A program made the position numbers and the translations under genes. Under the pieces are notes generated by a model. That model ran no database searches. It was not told the origin of the DNA and saw only the letters and a program-made list of their open reading frames with translations. From Isoperla grammatica (Eukaryota > Arthropoda > Insecta > Plecoptera > Perlodidae), in the NCBI GenBank assembly GCA_945910005.1, contig OX246744.1:46724623-46788622 (forward strand): a DNA stretch of 64,000 nt, given 5' to 3'. Positions 22,736 to 33,954 of the stretch are shown one piece after another. The number at the start of each line of letters is the position of its first letter. Position 1 is the stretch's first letter.

Positions 22736-23207
22736 TATGACTAGACTATGAAGTAACGTTGGGGCTAACATATCACAAACACATTGATAGGAGGGGGGGG
22801 GGGGGGGAGGGAGGGGGTACTTGACCAGTCACGTCACTAAGCCGGTAAGTACCTGTTGATTGATAAAACAGAAATCTTGGAGGACCCAGATTGTGGACTG
22901 AGATATAAAGCAAATAGCGAGATAGTATGAGATAAGATAAATCCAAATGATTTACAGGTGAACTAATCGAAGAGAAATTAAAGTTACCCCGGCGTAAGTA
23001 TGCTCATGCTTACGATACAACCAGGTCCAATCGTACCAACTTCTCTAGTTCCTACCTTATAATTGAAACAAGTCCATTAGGGATAATTCACGACTTCCGT
23101 TGGTTACCTAGAACGGTGAGCGTGGTTACACTCGACCATTTACGAATGTGTGAAAGAACGCCATGGGAATCTGTTGATTTTCTTTGAATTAGCGAGCACG
23201 AAACGGG
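22736..23207. other. No supported gene
   Basis: One poly-G tract (22792-22808); otherwise unremarkable. Confidence 0.5.
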
Positions 23208-23590
23208 TAAATAAATAAATTCACATTTAGAGTCTACCCACTCAGTAACTAAACTGATTAGCAGTGGGGGACTCTAATATAAAGCGACTAAACCAACCCT
23301 GTAGGCTCCGAACACCATCGACGAGTGAGCGATAACCAATCAAAGATCGATATTTCAAATACGAAACATGAACCAGTGATTGGACAGTGCGAACACCTGC
23401 GGACAAATGCCAGAATCAACAAGGCCGATTCAGATCAACTTTGAATTTATTGAGTGCTTCGTTGCTAGGACGGCTCCAAAGTCACCGTTTACCTATTCCT
23501 AAGCCAAGAAGTAATGGAATTGATTCCACATTAGAAGTTAAAAAATTTCTGCCAGTAGCGGGATCTGAACCCGGGACTTTCTGCATTGGT
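23208..23590 (-). mobile_element. SINE-A copy, nearly full length
   Basis: Tail AAATAAATAAATTCACATTT to the head: B box mirrored as GGATCTGAACCC, then ACTTTCTGCATTGG. The A-box region is missing. Confidence 0.92.
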
Positions 23591-23866
23591 ATAGCAGATG
23601 TGAGTCGGTACGGAACAGCTTACGTACGTTGTAATGTAAATCAGCTAAAAACCTGTGATGTGTGATTACGCTGCACGTTAAAACGGGATCATCGCGAGAG
23701 AAAGTAGTTTGAAAACAGCGAAGAAGAAGGAGAGAAGAGAAGTGTTTATCTCGAACTAATCATCTAATTGCATAATTGTCTCCGCTGATAATGAGACGCT
23801 GTACTTATAGTTACTATCATGAACTACCGCGCATACTTGAGAGTAATTTGCATCTAGTTCGTGTTC

Positions 23867-25417
23867 TGACACCTGTTACGTGTTGCCGCGCTGCATCATG
23901 GGAGCAGAACTATACCCGAGGCGGGTACAGAACCCGCGACCGCGAGTACGAGAGCCCTGAGCCAACACCACAGAGCTCTGACACCTGTTACGTGTTGCAT
24001 CATGGGAGCAGAACTATACCCGAGGCGGGTACAGAACCCGCGACCGCGAGTATCAGAGCCCCGAGCCAACACCACAGGGCTGTGACACCTGTTACGTGTT
24101 ACGTGTTGCATCATGGGAGCAGAACTATACCCGAGGCGGGTACAGAACCCGCGACCGCGAGTATGAGAGCCCTGAGCCAACACCACAGGGCTGTGACACC
24201 TGTTACGTGTTGCATCATGGGAGCAGAACTATACCCGAGGCGGGTACAGAACCCGCGACCGCGAGTATCAGAGCCCCGAGCCAACACCACAGGGCTGTGA
24301 CACCTGTTACGTGTTGCATCATGGGAGCAGAACTATACCCGAGGCGGGTACAGAACCCGCGACCGCGAGTATCAGAGCCCCGAGCCAACACCACAGGGCT
24401 GTGACACCTGTTACGTGTTGCATCATGGGAGCAGAACTATACCCGAGGCGGGTACAGAACCCGCGACCGCGAGTATCAGAGCCCCGAGCCAACACCACAG
24501 GGCTGTGACACCTGTTACGTGTTGCATCATGGGAGCAGAACTATACCCGGGGCGGGTACAGAACCCGCGACCACGCGTATGAGAGCCCCGAGCCAACACC
24601 ACAGGGCTGTGACACCTGTTACGTGTTGCATCATGGGAGCAGAACTATACCCGAGGCGGGTACAGAACCCGCGACCACGCGTATGAGAGCCCCGAGCCAA
24701 CACCACAGGGCTGTGACACCTGTTACGTGTTGCATCATGGGAGCAGAACTATACCCGAGGCGGGTACAGAACCCGCGACCGCGAGTATCAGAGCCCCGAG
24801 CCAACACCACAGGGCTGTGACACCTGTTACGTGTTGCATCATGGGAGCAGAACTATACCCGAGGCGGGTACAGAACCCGCGACCACGCGTATGAGAGCCC
24901 CGAGCCAACACCACAGGGCTGTGACACCTGTTACGTGGTGCATCATGGGAGCAGAACTATACCCGAGGCGGGTACAGAACCCGCGACCGCGAGTATCAGA
25001 GCCCCGAGCCAACACCACAGGGCTGTGACACCTGTTACGTGTTGCATCATGGGAGCAGAACTATACCCGAGGCGGGTACAGAACCCGCGACCGCGAGTAT
25101 CAGAGCCCCGAGCCAACACCACAGGGCTGTGACACCTGTTACGTGTTGCATCATGGGAGCAGAACTATACCCGAGGCGGGTACAGAACCCGCGACCGCGA
25201 GTATCAGAGCCCCGAGCCAACACCACAGGGCTGTGACACCTGTTACGTGTTGCATCATGGGAGCAGAACTATACCCGAGGCGGGTACAGAACCCGCGACC
25301 GCGAGTATCAGAGCCCCGAGCCAACACCACAGGGCTGTGACACCTGTTACGTGTTGCATCATGGGAGCAGAACTATACCCGAGGCGGGTACAGAACCCGC
25401 GACCACGCGTATGAGAG
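23867..25417. repeat. 104-bp satellite with tRNA-like core, about 15 units
   Basis: Each unit carries GACACCTGTTACGTGTTGCA, TCATGGGAGCAGAACTATAC, CCGAGGCGGGTACAGAACCC and GCCAACACCACAGGGCTGT. Unit starts from 24299 are exactly 104 bp apart; earlier ones are 103-112 bp because of small duplications. The minus strand reads TTGGCTCGGGGCTCTG then GGTCGCGGGTTCTGTACCCG, resembling a tRNA A-box and T-arm/B-box pair. Variants GCGAGTATC and ACGCGTATG are interspersed. Confidence 0.95.
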
Positions 25418-25735
25418 CCACAGCAAGTATACTGGCGACGCCGTTAGAAGCGAGGTGTCCCCCAAAACTCTGAGAAGAGACGGTCGCTCCACACGGTCTA
25501 TTTCAACGGTATTCACCGCGGGATTTCTTGATTCACTGCATTGACTGCACCGACCGTGAATGGAATGCGACCCCACCACATCTGACAACATTCGGGCGAT
25601 ATTATCACTACAATACCTGAGGCAAGAGAACGGGATGCAACTAGATTTAGGTTGGTAGTTGTCACACGCGTCACTTCACTATTGAATGATCCGTGACGAC
25701 AACACCTTGCACGTTAGTTTGACGCGTTAAACCTA
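25418..25735 (+). mobile_element. R3 repeat, near full length
   Basis: Begins about TATACTGGCGACGCCG immediately after the 104-bp array, then GAGACGGTCGCTCC, ACCGTGAATGGAATGCGACC, AACTAGATTTAGGTTGGTAG and GACGACAACACCTTGCA. Ends look like imperfect inverted repeats (TATACTGGCGACGCC versus TATAGTCGCGTCGCG in other copies). Confidence 0.85.
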
Positions 25736-25909
25736 CGCAAAGTGAGTAGTTACATACGCACAGCAAGGAGTTACCTACGCACTCAGCGAGGGGCAACCTT
25801 GTTGATCTAGGCCTAGGCCTAGCAAGCCTAGGTCGTGGCAAGACCCTAATAAGGAAGCTCGATTGATGTTTCTGTCTCGAACAGGTTGCCAATGTTTTTA
25901 CGCCTTGTA

Positions 25910-26160
25910 GAGCGAGATGTCATCGCGATACATCGAGAGTCGTATCGACGTTAGACACAGTATCGATACATCGATATATGAGTACTTAAATCGATAAACA
26001 TAAATCATAGCAAAACATGTATATCAGAGAATAATAATCGATAATCGTATCGTAACATATTGATATTAAGGACAAATTACAATTAGAAAAATCAAAATGT
26101 ATCGATAGCTATTAAAAAAATAATCGATAGTCGTATTAAACAGTAGAATAGTAGAAACGT
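25910..26160. promoter_or_regulatory. Cluster of CGATA / TATCGATA motifs
   Basis: TATCGATA occurs at 25961-25968 and 26100-26107, with about eight more ATCGATA- or CGATAT-type sites in 250 AT-rich bases. TATCGATA is the DRE core bound by DREF and is shared with boundary factors in Drosophila; whether it functions here is inference. It may instead be a degenerate AT-rich repeat. Confidence 0.35.
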
Positions 26161-26397
26161 TAAATCGTGCGTGTGGTTGCGTGTAGACACGTGTTAACGC
26201 GTGTGGGGGCGTCAGGCCAGGCGTGTAACCCAGATCAGTCGCTCATCTTTACATGTCGTGATGTACTGAAGTTTCACAAACACACACGCGCCTAATTGCT
26301 GCCGCACACTTTGCACAGGGCTGTACAACGCATGCGCACGCCTATGTCCTTGATTTACTAGTGTCGCCTAGTGTGCACACCCTCATTATAGCTATGC

Positions 26398-26800
26398 ATC
26401 CCTGCTTCCAATGTAGAAGGTCCCGGGTTCAAATCCCGCTTCAGGCAGAAGTTTTTTAACTTCTAATGTTGGTTCAATTCCATTACTACTTGGCTTAGGA
26501 ATAAGTAAACGGTGACTTTGGAGCCGTCCTCGGTCCTAGCAACGAAGCACTCAATAAATTCAAAGTTGTTCTGAATCGGCCTTGTTGATTCTGGCATTTG
26601 TCCGCAGGTGTTCGCACTGTCCAATCACTGATTTATATGTTCCGTATTTGAAATATCGATCTTTGATTGGTTATCGCTCACTCGTCGATGGTGTTCGAAG
26701 CCTACAGGGTTGGTTTAGTCACTTTAAATTAAAGTCCCCCACTGCAAATCAGTTTAGTTACTGAGTGGGTAGACTCTAAATGTGAATTTATTTATTTTAT
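26398..26800 (+). mobile_element. SINE-A copy, nearly full length
   Basis: Starts CCTGCTTCCAATGTAGAAGG, B box GGTTCAAATCC, full body with a small duplication (GTCCTCGGTCCTAGC), and an ATTTATTTTATTTTTATT tail. Confidence 0.92.
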
Positions 26801-26835
26801 TTTTATTATTTATTCAGTCAGTACGTTCTACCCAT

Positions 26836-26990
26836 TTACATGATAGGACTGAGTCGGTCTTTCGGTACGGTTTAGCTTTTTTGGCGGACCGGACCCAGTC
26901 GGTTCGGTCCCATTTTCTAGGCGTTTACATGGCCCTGGACCGGACTCAGTACCGGACTCAGTCCGCCATGTAAACAAGGTAAATGTCACC
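26836..26990. mobile_element. MITE with CATTTACATG...CATGTAAAC ends
   Basis: CATTTACATGATAGGACTGA is mirrored by CCGGACTCAGTCCGCCATGTAAAC in two parts; inner CGGACCGGACCCAGTCGG also pairs. Non-coding. Confidence 0.7.
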
Positions 26991-27572
26991 CATCTACACA
27001 GGTTTCCACGAAGCCCAGACCACAGCCTTGTATGTCGATGTTATTACAGTGACCAGAGCGCGTATCACGTACCAGAATGAGTATGATGAATGAAACAGTA
27101 ATCTCTGCACTTATCTCAAACCCTGTGTTTATGTCCTCCTCGTATTAATAACACCTGTTGCCAAGGCAACGGGATATGACTTATCTATCAGCGATATCAA
27201 ACACCGCATCTTCGCAAACAAGAGATGTGTTAAACGTTGTTTTTTTTTTTGCAATTTTTTTTAATGAAAATAGCAATTTTTGCGGACTTTCTCCGTTGGC
27301 TGCATGAAACACATTATATGTATCTTATCAGCGCAGGTTGATTACAGTAGGTATATAAGCGAGTGTTGTGTATTAGAGCGTCCGTGATTATAGTCACGTA
27401 GTTCACCCCTGCGCAGCGTGCCCTGTCTCTCTCTATAAGTGCTACCAACGTACCACGCCAATAATATTAAAAACAACCGTTAGAATGCGCGAACATATCG
27501 AAGTGGGTTCAATTTCGTTTTGACTAAGAACTAATGGCTGCACTGGAGCGCATTGAGTGCGCCTCGAAACAA
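26991..27572. other. No recognisable feature
   Basis: Ordinary sequence with a T run at 27240-27250. Confidence 0.5.
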
Positions 27573-27825
27573 TACAATAAATAAATAAATTCACGTTTAG
27601 AGTTTACCCACTCAGTAATGAAACTGATTTTTAGTGGCGGACTTTAATTTAAAGCGACTAAACCAACCCTGTAAGCTCCGAACACCATCGACGAGTGAGC
27701 GATAACCAATCAAAGATCTATATATTTCAAATACGAAACACATGAATCAGTGATTGGACAGTGCGAACACCTGCGGACAAATGTCAGAATCAACAACGCC
27801 GATTCAGAACAACTTTGAATTTATT
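27573..27825 (-). mobile_element. SINE-A copy, head-truncated
   Basis: AATAAATAAATAAATTCACG to GAACAACTTTGAATTTATT. Confidence 0.88.
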
Positions 27826-27916
27826 AAATAAAAAATAAATTCACATTTAGAGTCTACCCACTCAGTAACGAAACTGATTTGCAGTGGGGGACTTTAATTG
27901 AATGCTTCGTTGCGCA
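27826..27916 (-). mobile_element. SINE-A copy with large internal deletion
   Basis: A second tail (TAAATTCACATTTAGAGTC to GGGGGACTTTAATT) joins directly to GAATGCTTCGTTGCG, skipping about 190 bp of body. It abuts the preceding copy head to tail. Confidence 0.75.
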
Positions 27917-28410
27917 CTAAGTCCGCCTTTAACAATAAGGACAACAATACACACTAGATGGAACTCCCCCCCCCCCCCCTCCCCCCTCCATCCCTTCCTC
28001 TCTGTCGGTCACCTCGGTCAATCCAAGCTCTCTTCGTGTAAGGTTGTAACATCTCCTTGCAACATCATCGCACTTAAGGTCTCGCCAATTTCTCTTCTAT
28101 ACACTTTTAAACGAAATAATAACTAGAGCACGTTTTCGATTCTGGCAGCATCAATTGAGAAAAGTCGCGCCAAATTAAGTTTTCGTTGAAGTAATAGCTT
28201 CGGTGGATTACATAGGCCTATAACATGTTGAAAAGCCATTAACAATCAACAGATGGATACAGAAACTGGAAATGTTTTAATCGAGAAGGTTATAAATTAA
28301 TGTAGTAAATAAAGAACTTGTGATCAGGCTAAATAGTTCCAAAATAGCGAACGATTACAATAACTGAAACTTTGTAATTAATTACATTGTTTTTTTCTTT
28401 TGAACCACGC
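27917..28410. other. No supported gene
   Basis: Poly-C tract at about 27967-27985; nothing else recognised. Confidence 0.5.
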
Positions 28411-28620
28411 ATGTAGTACACCCCTGGCCAGCAGCCTAGCATGTAGTACACCCCTGGCCAGCAGCCTAGCACGTAGTACACCCCTGGCCAGCAGCCTAGC
28501 ACGTAGTACACCCCTGGCCAGCAGCCTAGCATGTAGTACACCCCTGGCCAGCAGCCTAGCATGTAGTACACCCCTGGCCAGCAGCCTAGCATGTAGTACA
28601 CCCCTGGCCAGCAGCCTAGC
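28411..28620. repeat. 30-bp minisatellite, seven near-identical units
   Basis: Seven exact 30-bp periods with ATGTAGTACACCCCTGGCCA then GCAGCCTAGC; only A(T/C)G varies. Contains GGCC palindromes. Frames stay open because the period is divisible by 3. Confidence 0.97.
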
Positions 28621-28756
28621 ATGTGTGGGTCGCGTAATACACATCACTACAACTCACTTTCATTTAAACGGCCGCAGAACATTATTATAATATTACTTAT
28701 GAAACTCTAATGCAACAGGTTAGTAGAAACCATCTCAATGGCTGTTCCAGTCACGA

Positions 28757-30245
28757 AGCTGAATCTGTTATAGATGTCCCACACTAACTATTCCAAAGCT
28801 AAATGTAGTTAATGTACTATAGTTGTTCTACACTAACTATTCTAAAGCTGAATGTACTATAGTTGTTCTACACTAACAATTCTAAAGCTGAATGTACTAT
28901 AGTTGTTCCACACTAACTATTCTAAAGCTGAATATACTTTAGTTGTCCCACACTAACTATTCTAAAGCTGAATGTACTATAGTTGTTCCACACTAACTAT
29001 TCTAAAGCTGAATGTACTATAGTTGTTCTACACTAACTATTCTAAAGCTGAATGTGCTATAGTTGTTCCACACTAACTATTCTAAAGCTGAATGTAATAC
29101 AGTTGTCCCAAACTAACTATTCTAAAGCTGAATGTAATACAGTTGTCCCACACTAACTATTCTAAAGCTGAATCTAATACAGTTGTCCCACACTAACTAT
29201 TCTAAAGCTGAATCTAATACAGTTGTCCCACACTAACTATTCTAAAGCTGAATCTAATACAGTTGTCCCACACTAACTATTCTAAAGCTGAATCTAATAC
29301 AGTTGTCCCACACTAACTATTCTAAAGCTGAATCTAATACAGTTGTCCCACACTAACTATTCTAAAGCTGAATCTAATACAGTTGTCCCACACTAACTAT
29401 TCTAAAGCTGAATCTAATACAGTTGTCCCACACTAACTATTCTAAAGCTGAATGTGCTATAGTTGTTCCACACTAACTATTCTAAAGCTGAATCTAATAC
29501 AGTTGTCCCACACTAACTATTCTAAAGCTGAATGTGCTATAGTTGTCCCACACTAACTATTCTAAAGCTGAATGTGCTATAGTTGTTCCACACTAACTAT
29601 TCTAAAGCTGAATCTAATACAGTTGTCCCACACTAACTATTCTAAAGCTGAATGTAATACAGTTGTCCCACACTAACTATTCTAACGCTGAATCTAATAC
29701 AGTTGTCCCACACTAACTATTCTAAAGCTGAATGTGCTATAGTTGTCCCACACTAACTATTCTAAAGCTGAACCTAATACAGTTGTCCCACACTAACTAT
29801 TCTAAAGCTGAATCTAATACAGTTGTCCCACACTAACTATTCTAAAGCTGAATCTAATACAGTTGTCCCACACTAACTATTCTAAAGCTGAATGTAATAT
29901 AGTTGTCCCATACTAACTATTCTAAAGCTGAATATACTTTAGTTGTCCCACACTAGCTATTCTAAAGCTGAATCTACTAAAGATGCCCCACACTAACTTT
30001 TCTAAAGCTAAATCTACTAAAGATGTCCCACACTAGCAATTCTAAAGCTGAATCTAATAAAGTTGTCCCACACCAACTATTCTAAAGCTAAATCTACTAA
30101 AGATGTCCCACACTAGCAATTCTAAAGCTGAATCTAATAAAGTTGTCCCACACCAACTATTCTAAAGCTAAATCTACTAAAGATGTCCCACACTAGCAAT
30201 TCTAAAGCTGAATCTACTATAGTTGTCCTACACTAACTATTCACG
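28757..30245. repeat. 40-bp satellite, about 37 units
   Basis: Units of 40 bp with CACACTAACTATTCTAAAGC then TGAATCTAATACAGTTGTCC. Left-end units carry ATGTACTATAGTTGTTC; the centre is dominated by ATCTAATACAGTTGTCC with interspersed ATGTGCTATAG units; the right end has ATCTACTAAAGATGTCC with CACTAGCAAT in a three-times-repeated 80-bp dimer. Confidence 0.97.
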
Positions 30246-30622
30246 TATTGGAGCCTAATTTGAACATGTTTTGGAACCATGTAAAATTTTAAATACAAAT
30301 AATCGACAAACATCAAATGCTAATAAATAATGCTGCGAATATTTAATTTAATTTGTTTATTGATTCCCCCCGCGAATGGTCGTGACCGCTGGGTTAGCAG
30401 AGGGCTCTGGTGAGCCGGATGTGAAGGGTTTTCGACCACTAAAAGGAGCGAGAGCCTACCGAACCCGTCACCTCTCACCCATCGAATCAATCAATGCGTA
30501 CTTGCGTATGTGGGTCGCGCCACGGCACGTATGATCGCTGCTCGCTGGTGATTGATGCACGGCCCCCTGGGTCGTGACACGAGCTCTCGCCATACGCGAC
30601 TCTGGCGGCGGGAGGGCGAAGC
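30246..30622. other. No recognisable feature
   Basis: Mixed composition; no repeat or coding support. Confidence 0.45.
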
Positions 30623-30695
30623 GACGGTCCGTAAATCCCCTGGCGGGGGCTCGTCGAACTCTCAAGTTTACCGAACCTCCGCCAGGAAATCGACC
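30623..30695. repeat. Hairpin related to 13653-13729
   Basis: GGTCCGTAAATCCCCTGGCG and CCGCCAGGAAATCGACCG form imperfect arms around TCGTCGAACTC and GTTTACCGAACC. Confidence 0.75.
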
Positions 30696-30704
30696 GAGTA
30701 GACC

Positions 30705-30784
30705 AAGGTCTACTTGATCTCCGCCTAGCGGAGGCTCGTTGGGAGTTCGACGAGCCTCCGCTAGGCGGAGATCAAGTAGACCTT
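30705..30784. mobile_element. Perfect 35-bp inverted repeat (foldback element M4, copy 1)
   Basis: AAGGTCTACTTGATCTCCGC to GGCTCGT (30705-30739) is exactly mirrored at 30750-30784, around a 10-base loop TGGGAGTTCG. It lies directly beside a short M2 copy. Confidence 0.92.
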
Positions 30785-30785
30785 G

Positions 30786-30862
30786 ACATAGACCTTTTCG
30801 ATCTAGGACCCTTAGATATAGAGCTAATCACGGCTTTCTAGATCAATTCTGATAATCATCAA
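30786..30862. mobile_element. MITE family M2, short copy
   Basis: ATAGACCTTTTCGATCTAGG, CCCTTAGATATAGAGC, GGCTTTCTAGATCAATTCTG. Confidence 0.7.
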
Positions 30863-31013
30863 TAGCAGAAGACTCCGTGATGCCGTGTTTCACTTCGCAA
30901 AAACATTGAATATGCACCAATCAAAGAAAGATACAACAATGGAGTTGCCTAGCAACACATTATTTGTCCGCCTGTGATGTCACAGCCCCCTCAATTGAGT
31001 ATTGTGCTATTGC

Positions 31014-31108
31014 CAAGGTCTACTTGATCTCCGCCTAGCAGAGGCTCGTGAAACTCCTAACTTGGGAGTTCGACGAGCCTCCGCTAGGCGGAGATCAAGT
31101 AGACCTTG
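31014..31108. mobile_element. Foldback element M4, copy 2, with 9-bp target duplication
   Basis: Arms of 36 bp (CAAGGTCTACTTGATCTCCG... and its mirror, one mismatch at GCAGAGG/CCGCTAG) with an inner hairpin. The element is flanked by identical TGCTATTGC at 31005-31013 and 31109-31117, a perfect 9-bp direct repeat. A 9-bp duplication is typical of Mutator-like elements. Confidence 0.88.
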
Positions 31109-31117
31109 TGCTATTGC

Positions 31118-32377
31118 TAGACCCTGTAAAAGTCACCAATGACGATGGCACCGAATGTAAAGAAATGCTCTTATGTTACAAATTGTGGACGAATATCATT
31201 TTGTCGCCTCGTACAACTGGCTGAGTCACGCTGGGCCAAATGCTACCCCGGGCCCAGACGGGGTTTACTTATTTCTAATAGAAATTTGAAGAAAGCAACA
31301 TTGAATCTTACCACCAGATACTGCGGCATTCTGGTGTCAAGAAAACGAACTGTTATCAAGAGGTGTTTAGCTGTCAATTGTTCAAATTGTTGTTTCTTTG
31401 CAGCGCTATCTAGTTGTTAGCTTAGCGACTGAAATTCTTTGCGAAGAAGGATTTATAAATCTCTAGTTGTTAAAACCGTTGACCAATGTGCTGAGCGTGG
31501 CTGTGTGTGATAAGTCTCACGGAGTCAATTGATTGTGATTGCTGTGATCGCCTATTACAGAGTGTCTATGTAATGTGTTTGCCTCCCGCACGCTTCAACA
31601 CATAAACACTGTAATACAGACACTAGACAGACGGGTAATCACGGTGTACCCAGCTGTCTGTCTACGCGTGTGCGTGTGTGTGCGCGTGCCCTGCCATGGA
31701 ATATGAGGGGGGGGGGGGGGGTTGCCCCCCCAACAGCGCCGCAGACAATCGTTTCTTATGATCTTTTATGTGACCTGCGATTATTTTCTACTCCTAATAA
31801 ATAGATCAAATAACATTGCGTTAACAATAGTAATAATTAATCCGGATTCGGGAATCGTTAAATTGGTAAATTTAACCAATGTGGGAGGTAAATTTAAATA
31901 TTTATTAATTCACAATAATTAAAAAAAAAAAAAATATGTTAAGTGTAGAAATTTATAAAAATAAATAACATTTAATATGGTGCTTTTTTTGTTTTAGTTT
32001 CATGAAGACGAATACAGCTTGGAGCTAACATGTATACTACAAGGGATGGAGCTAACATCTACTACAAGGGATGGTGAGTACCCAAGGCATGGTATACTTC
32101 CTCTGGGGTAGCATGTTACCGGCGTGTGTATATCTTGTAGTTATACTGGGAGGACTCTATACGTGTGTCGAGGTGTATTGGGACCAGCCAACACGATCTC
32201 GGCTGTTCTAGGCACGAAGCAAGGCACGGAGGCGTGGCAGGTACCCAGTACCGACTGCCACTGTGCTATTGTTTCAATAGAAACACTTGTTGCTCGGATC
32301 ATAATTTTAATTGCGGCTCGTGATTGTGTCCGCGTTATCATCATCATGAACCGTAGAAAGGCAGCCGTACATACACA
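31118..32377. other. No supported gene
   Basis: Contains a poly-G/poly-C pair (31706-31730). Open frames at 31139-31420 and 32124-32399 have no recognised domain. Bases 32018-32075 hold a short duplication (GGAGCTAACAT, CTACAAGGGATGG). Confidence 0.4.
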
Positions 32378-32437
32378 TCGTCAGGTGGCTCAGCGGTGAG
32401 ACGAGAGGTCGCTGGTTCGAGTCCGGCCACCGGTCAT
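32378..32437 (+). mobile_element. SINE-B-type tRNA-like fragment
   Basis: CAGGTGGCTCAGCGGTGAGA (A box TGGCTCAGCGG) then GGTTCGAGTCC (B box) and GGCCACCGG. It is tRNA-derived, but the spacer is shortened, so a functional tRNA is unlikely. Confidence 0.65.
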
Positions 32438-32449
32438 CCCGATATACAT

Positions 32450-32691
32450 GGACCTAGTCATTGGGCTGTACACTGTTCCTTGTCAAGATAAAAACAGTTA
32501 AAACTGCAATATTTCGAACCCTTATCACTTATCAGAGCTCTTCAACGGGCGAAACCACACCCAAATACTCACTCACAAATACACTCAGTGTAGTTTCGCC
32601 CGTTGAAAAGCTCTGATAAGGGTTCGAAATATTGCGGTTTTAACTGTTTTTATCTTGACAAGGAACAGTGTACAGTCCAATTACTAGGTCT
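32450..32691. mobile_element. Long foldback element, ~108-bp arms
   Basis: Left: ACCTAGTCATTGGGCTGTAC, CTTGTCAAGATAAAAACAG, AATATTTCGAACCCTTATC, CTTCAACGGGCGAAAC. Right: the mirror GTTTCGCCCGTTGAA to GTACAGTCCAATTACTAGGT. The loop is about 25 bp and the arms differ at few positions. Confidence 0.93.
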
Positions 32692-33130
32692 TATAAACGT
32701 TTACCTGTTCTACTATGTTTCCGTTTTAATGAACTATTCGGTAATCCCGACTCAAGCTATTTCCCATATCTATCCTCAGTCTTAACAGCGAATGCTGGGA
32801 TGCCCGACGTACGGGTTCATTTTTTATACTTTCAACCGATATAAATCAATGCATCAAATAATAATTAAATTAATAAAGCCCACCTCGTAGTGACCAGTGC
32901 CCGCAAAGAGGGCTCCCGTATATTTCTCTTCGTGATTTGTTTTCTCTTTTTCTTCTCTGTTACTCATCTAATTCTCATTCATTCTCACTCTCTCTTCGCG
33001 ACCTGACCCCCCCCCCCCCCCCTCCCCCTGCTAACTGGACTCCACTTACGTGTGTGATGGATGTGATTCGGCCGACGTTTCTATGAGCTATAGCTGTCAA
33101 GTACGTCGTGAATCACATAATTAACTATAA
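32692..33130. other. No supported gene; poly-C tract
   Basis: C run at 33006-33028; nothing else recognised. Confidence 0.5.
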
Positions 33131-33245
33131 GGCCCGGTGTTATAAACTTCGGATAAATGTTTAGCAGACTACTGACTTGTTTTCACCATTGCAACAACCA
33201 ATGGGAAGTCTGGATAAAACAAGTTAACATCCGAAGTTTATATTT
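33131..33245. mobile_element. Small MITE with TATAAACTTCGGA ends
   Basis: TTATAAACTTCGGATAAATG is mirrored by TTAACATCCGAAGTTTATA; about 110 bp. Confidence 0.75.
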
Positions 33246-33805
33246 TAACTAATATTTCAGGAAATATTTCAATTCAATTTATTAGACATTTACAGGTACA
33301 TATTATTTCCAGTTTTTTTATCATTTAATCAAGGCAACCACATAAGTAATACATCCTTGTTCGTGGTTGCCCTGTTACAAGTTTAGTCTTTAATATCTAA
33401 TTGATAAAAAAATATACAATTTATACTTAAAAACTCATTCTGTTTAGAGCGTATCTCAATTCGAATATTTGGTCTGCTTCGCCTATGAGGTCTGAAAGTG
33501 TTTAAAGCCAAAGCCAAAGTGTGGCCTAATTCAGGCACGGTTCATAGTTGAGACGGGTTCGGTAGCAGATCGACCAATCAATTAGCTAGACGGGCAAGAC
33601 GGCTTTCTCCGTAATCAGCTGCGTAATGAGCGCGGGCTAATTGAAAGATGAAGATCGTGAGGGCTTTTACTTTCAGAATGAAATGCCAATAAACAATATA
33701 ATGACGGGTTGTCTGTTTGAGCTGCAATTGAGTGGATCACGACCTAGGCTAGTTACCCTGATGTGCCTCGTTGCTTCGCGCACTCGGCATAATAATGATA
33801 ATACT
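33246..33805. other. No recognisable gene
   Basis: AT-rich with AACCACATAAGTAAT...GTGGTTGCC; no feature supported. Confidence 0.45.
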
Positions 33806-33870
33806 TTTAGTTATGAATACCTGCTATAGGGTGCTCAGCAGCTTTACCCCTCTTTTGGGCCCTCATTCCA
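33806..33870 (-). mobile_element. SINE-B tail-side fragment
   Basis: TTATGAATACCTGCTATAGG, GTGCTCAGCAGCTTTACCC. Confidence 0.6.
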
Positions 33871-33911
33871 GAACAGTTACTAGCCGGTTTAAAGTTGCGC
33901 CCTCTATTCCG

Positions 33912-33954
<43 letters not shown>

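Noticed and set aside
28329..28690. Open frames over the 30-bp array
   Set aside because: Same reason; the frames end within a few codons of the array edge.
31139..31420. THAP-type zinc finger of a P-element-like transposase
   Set aside because: A start with spaced cysteines (KKCSYVTNCG) looked suggestive, but the required downstream His and later Cys/His pattern is absent.
32378..32437. Functional tRNA gene
   Set aside because: A and B boxes are present but too close, and no cloverleaf can be drawn.
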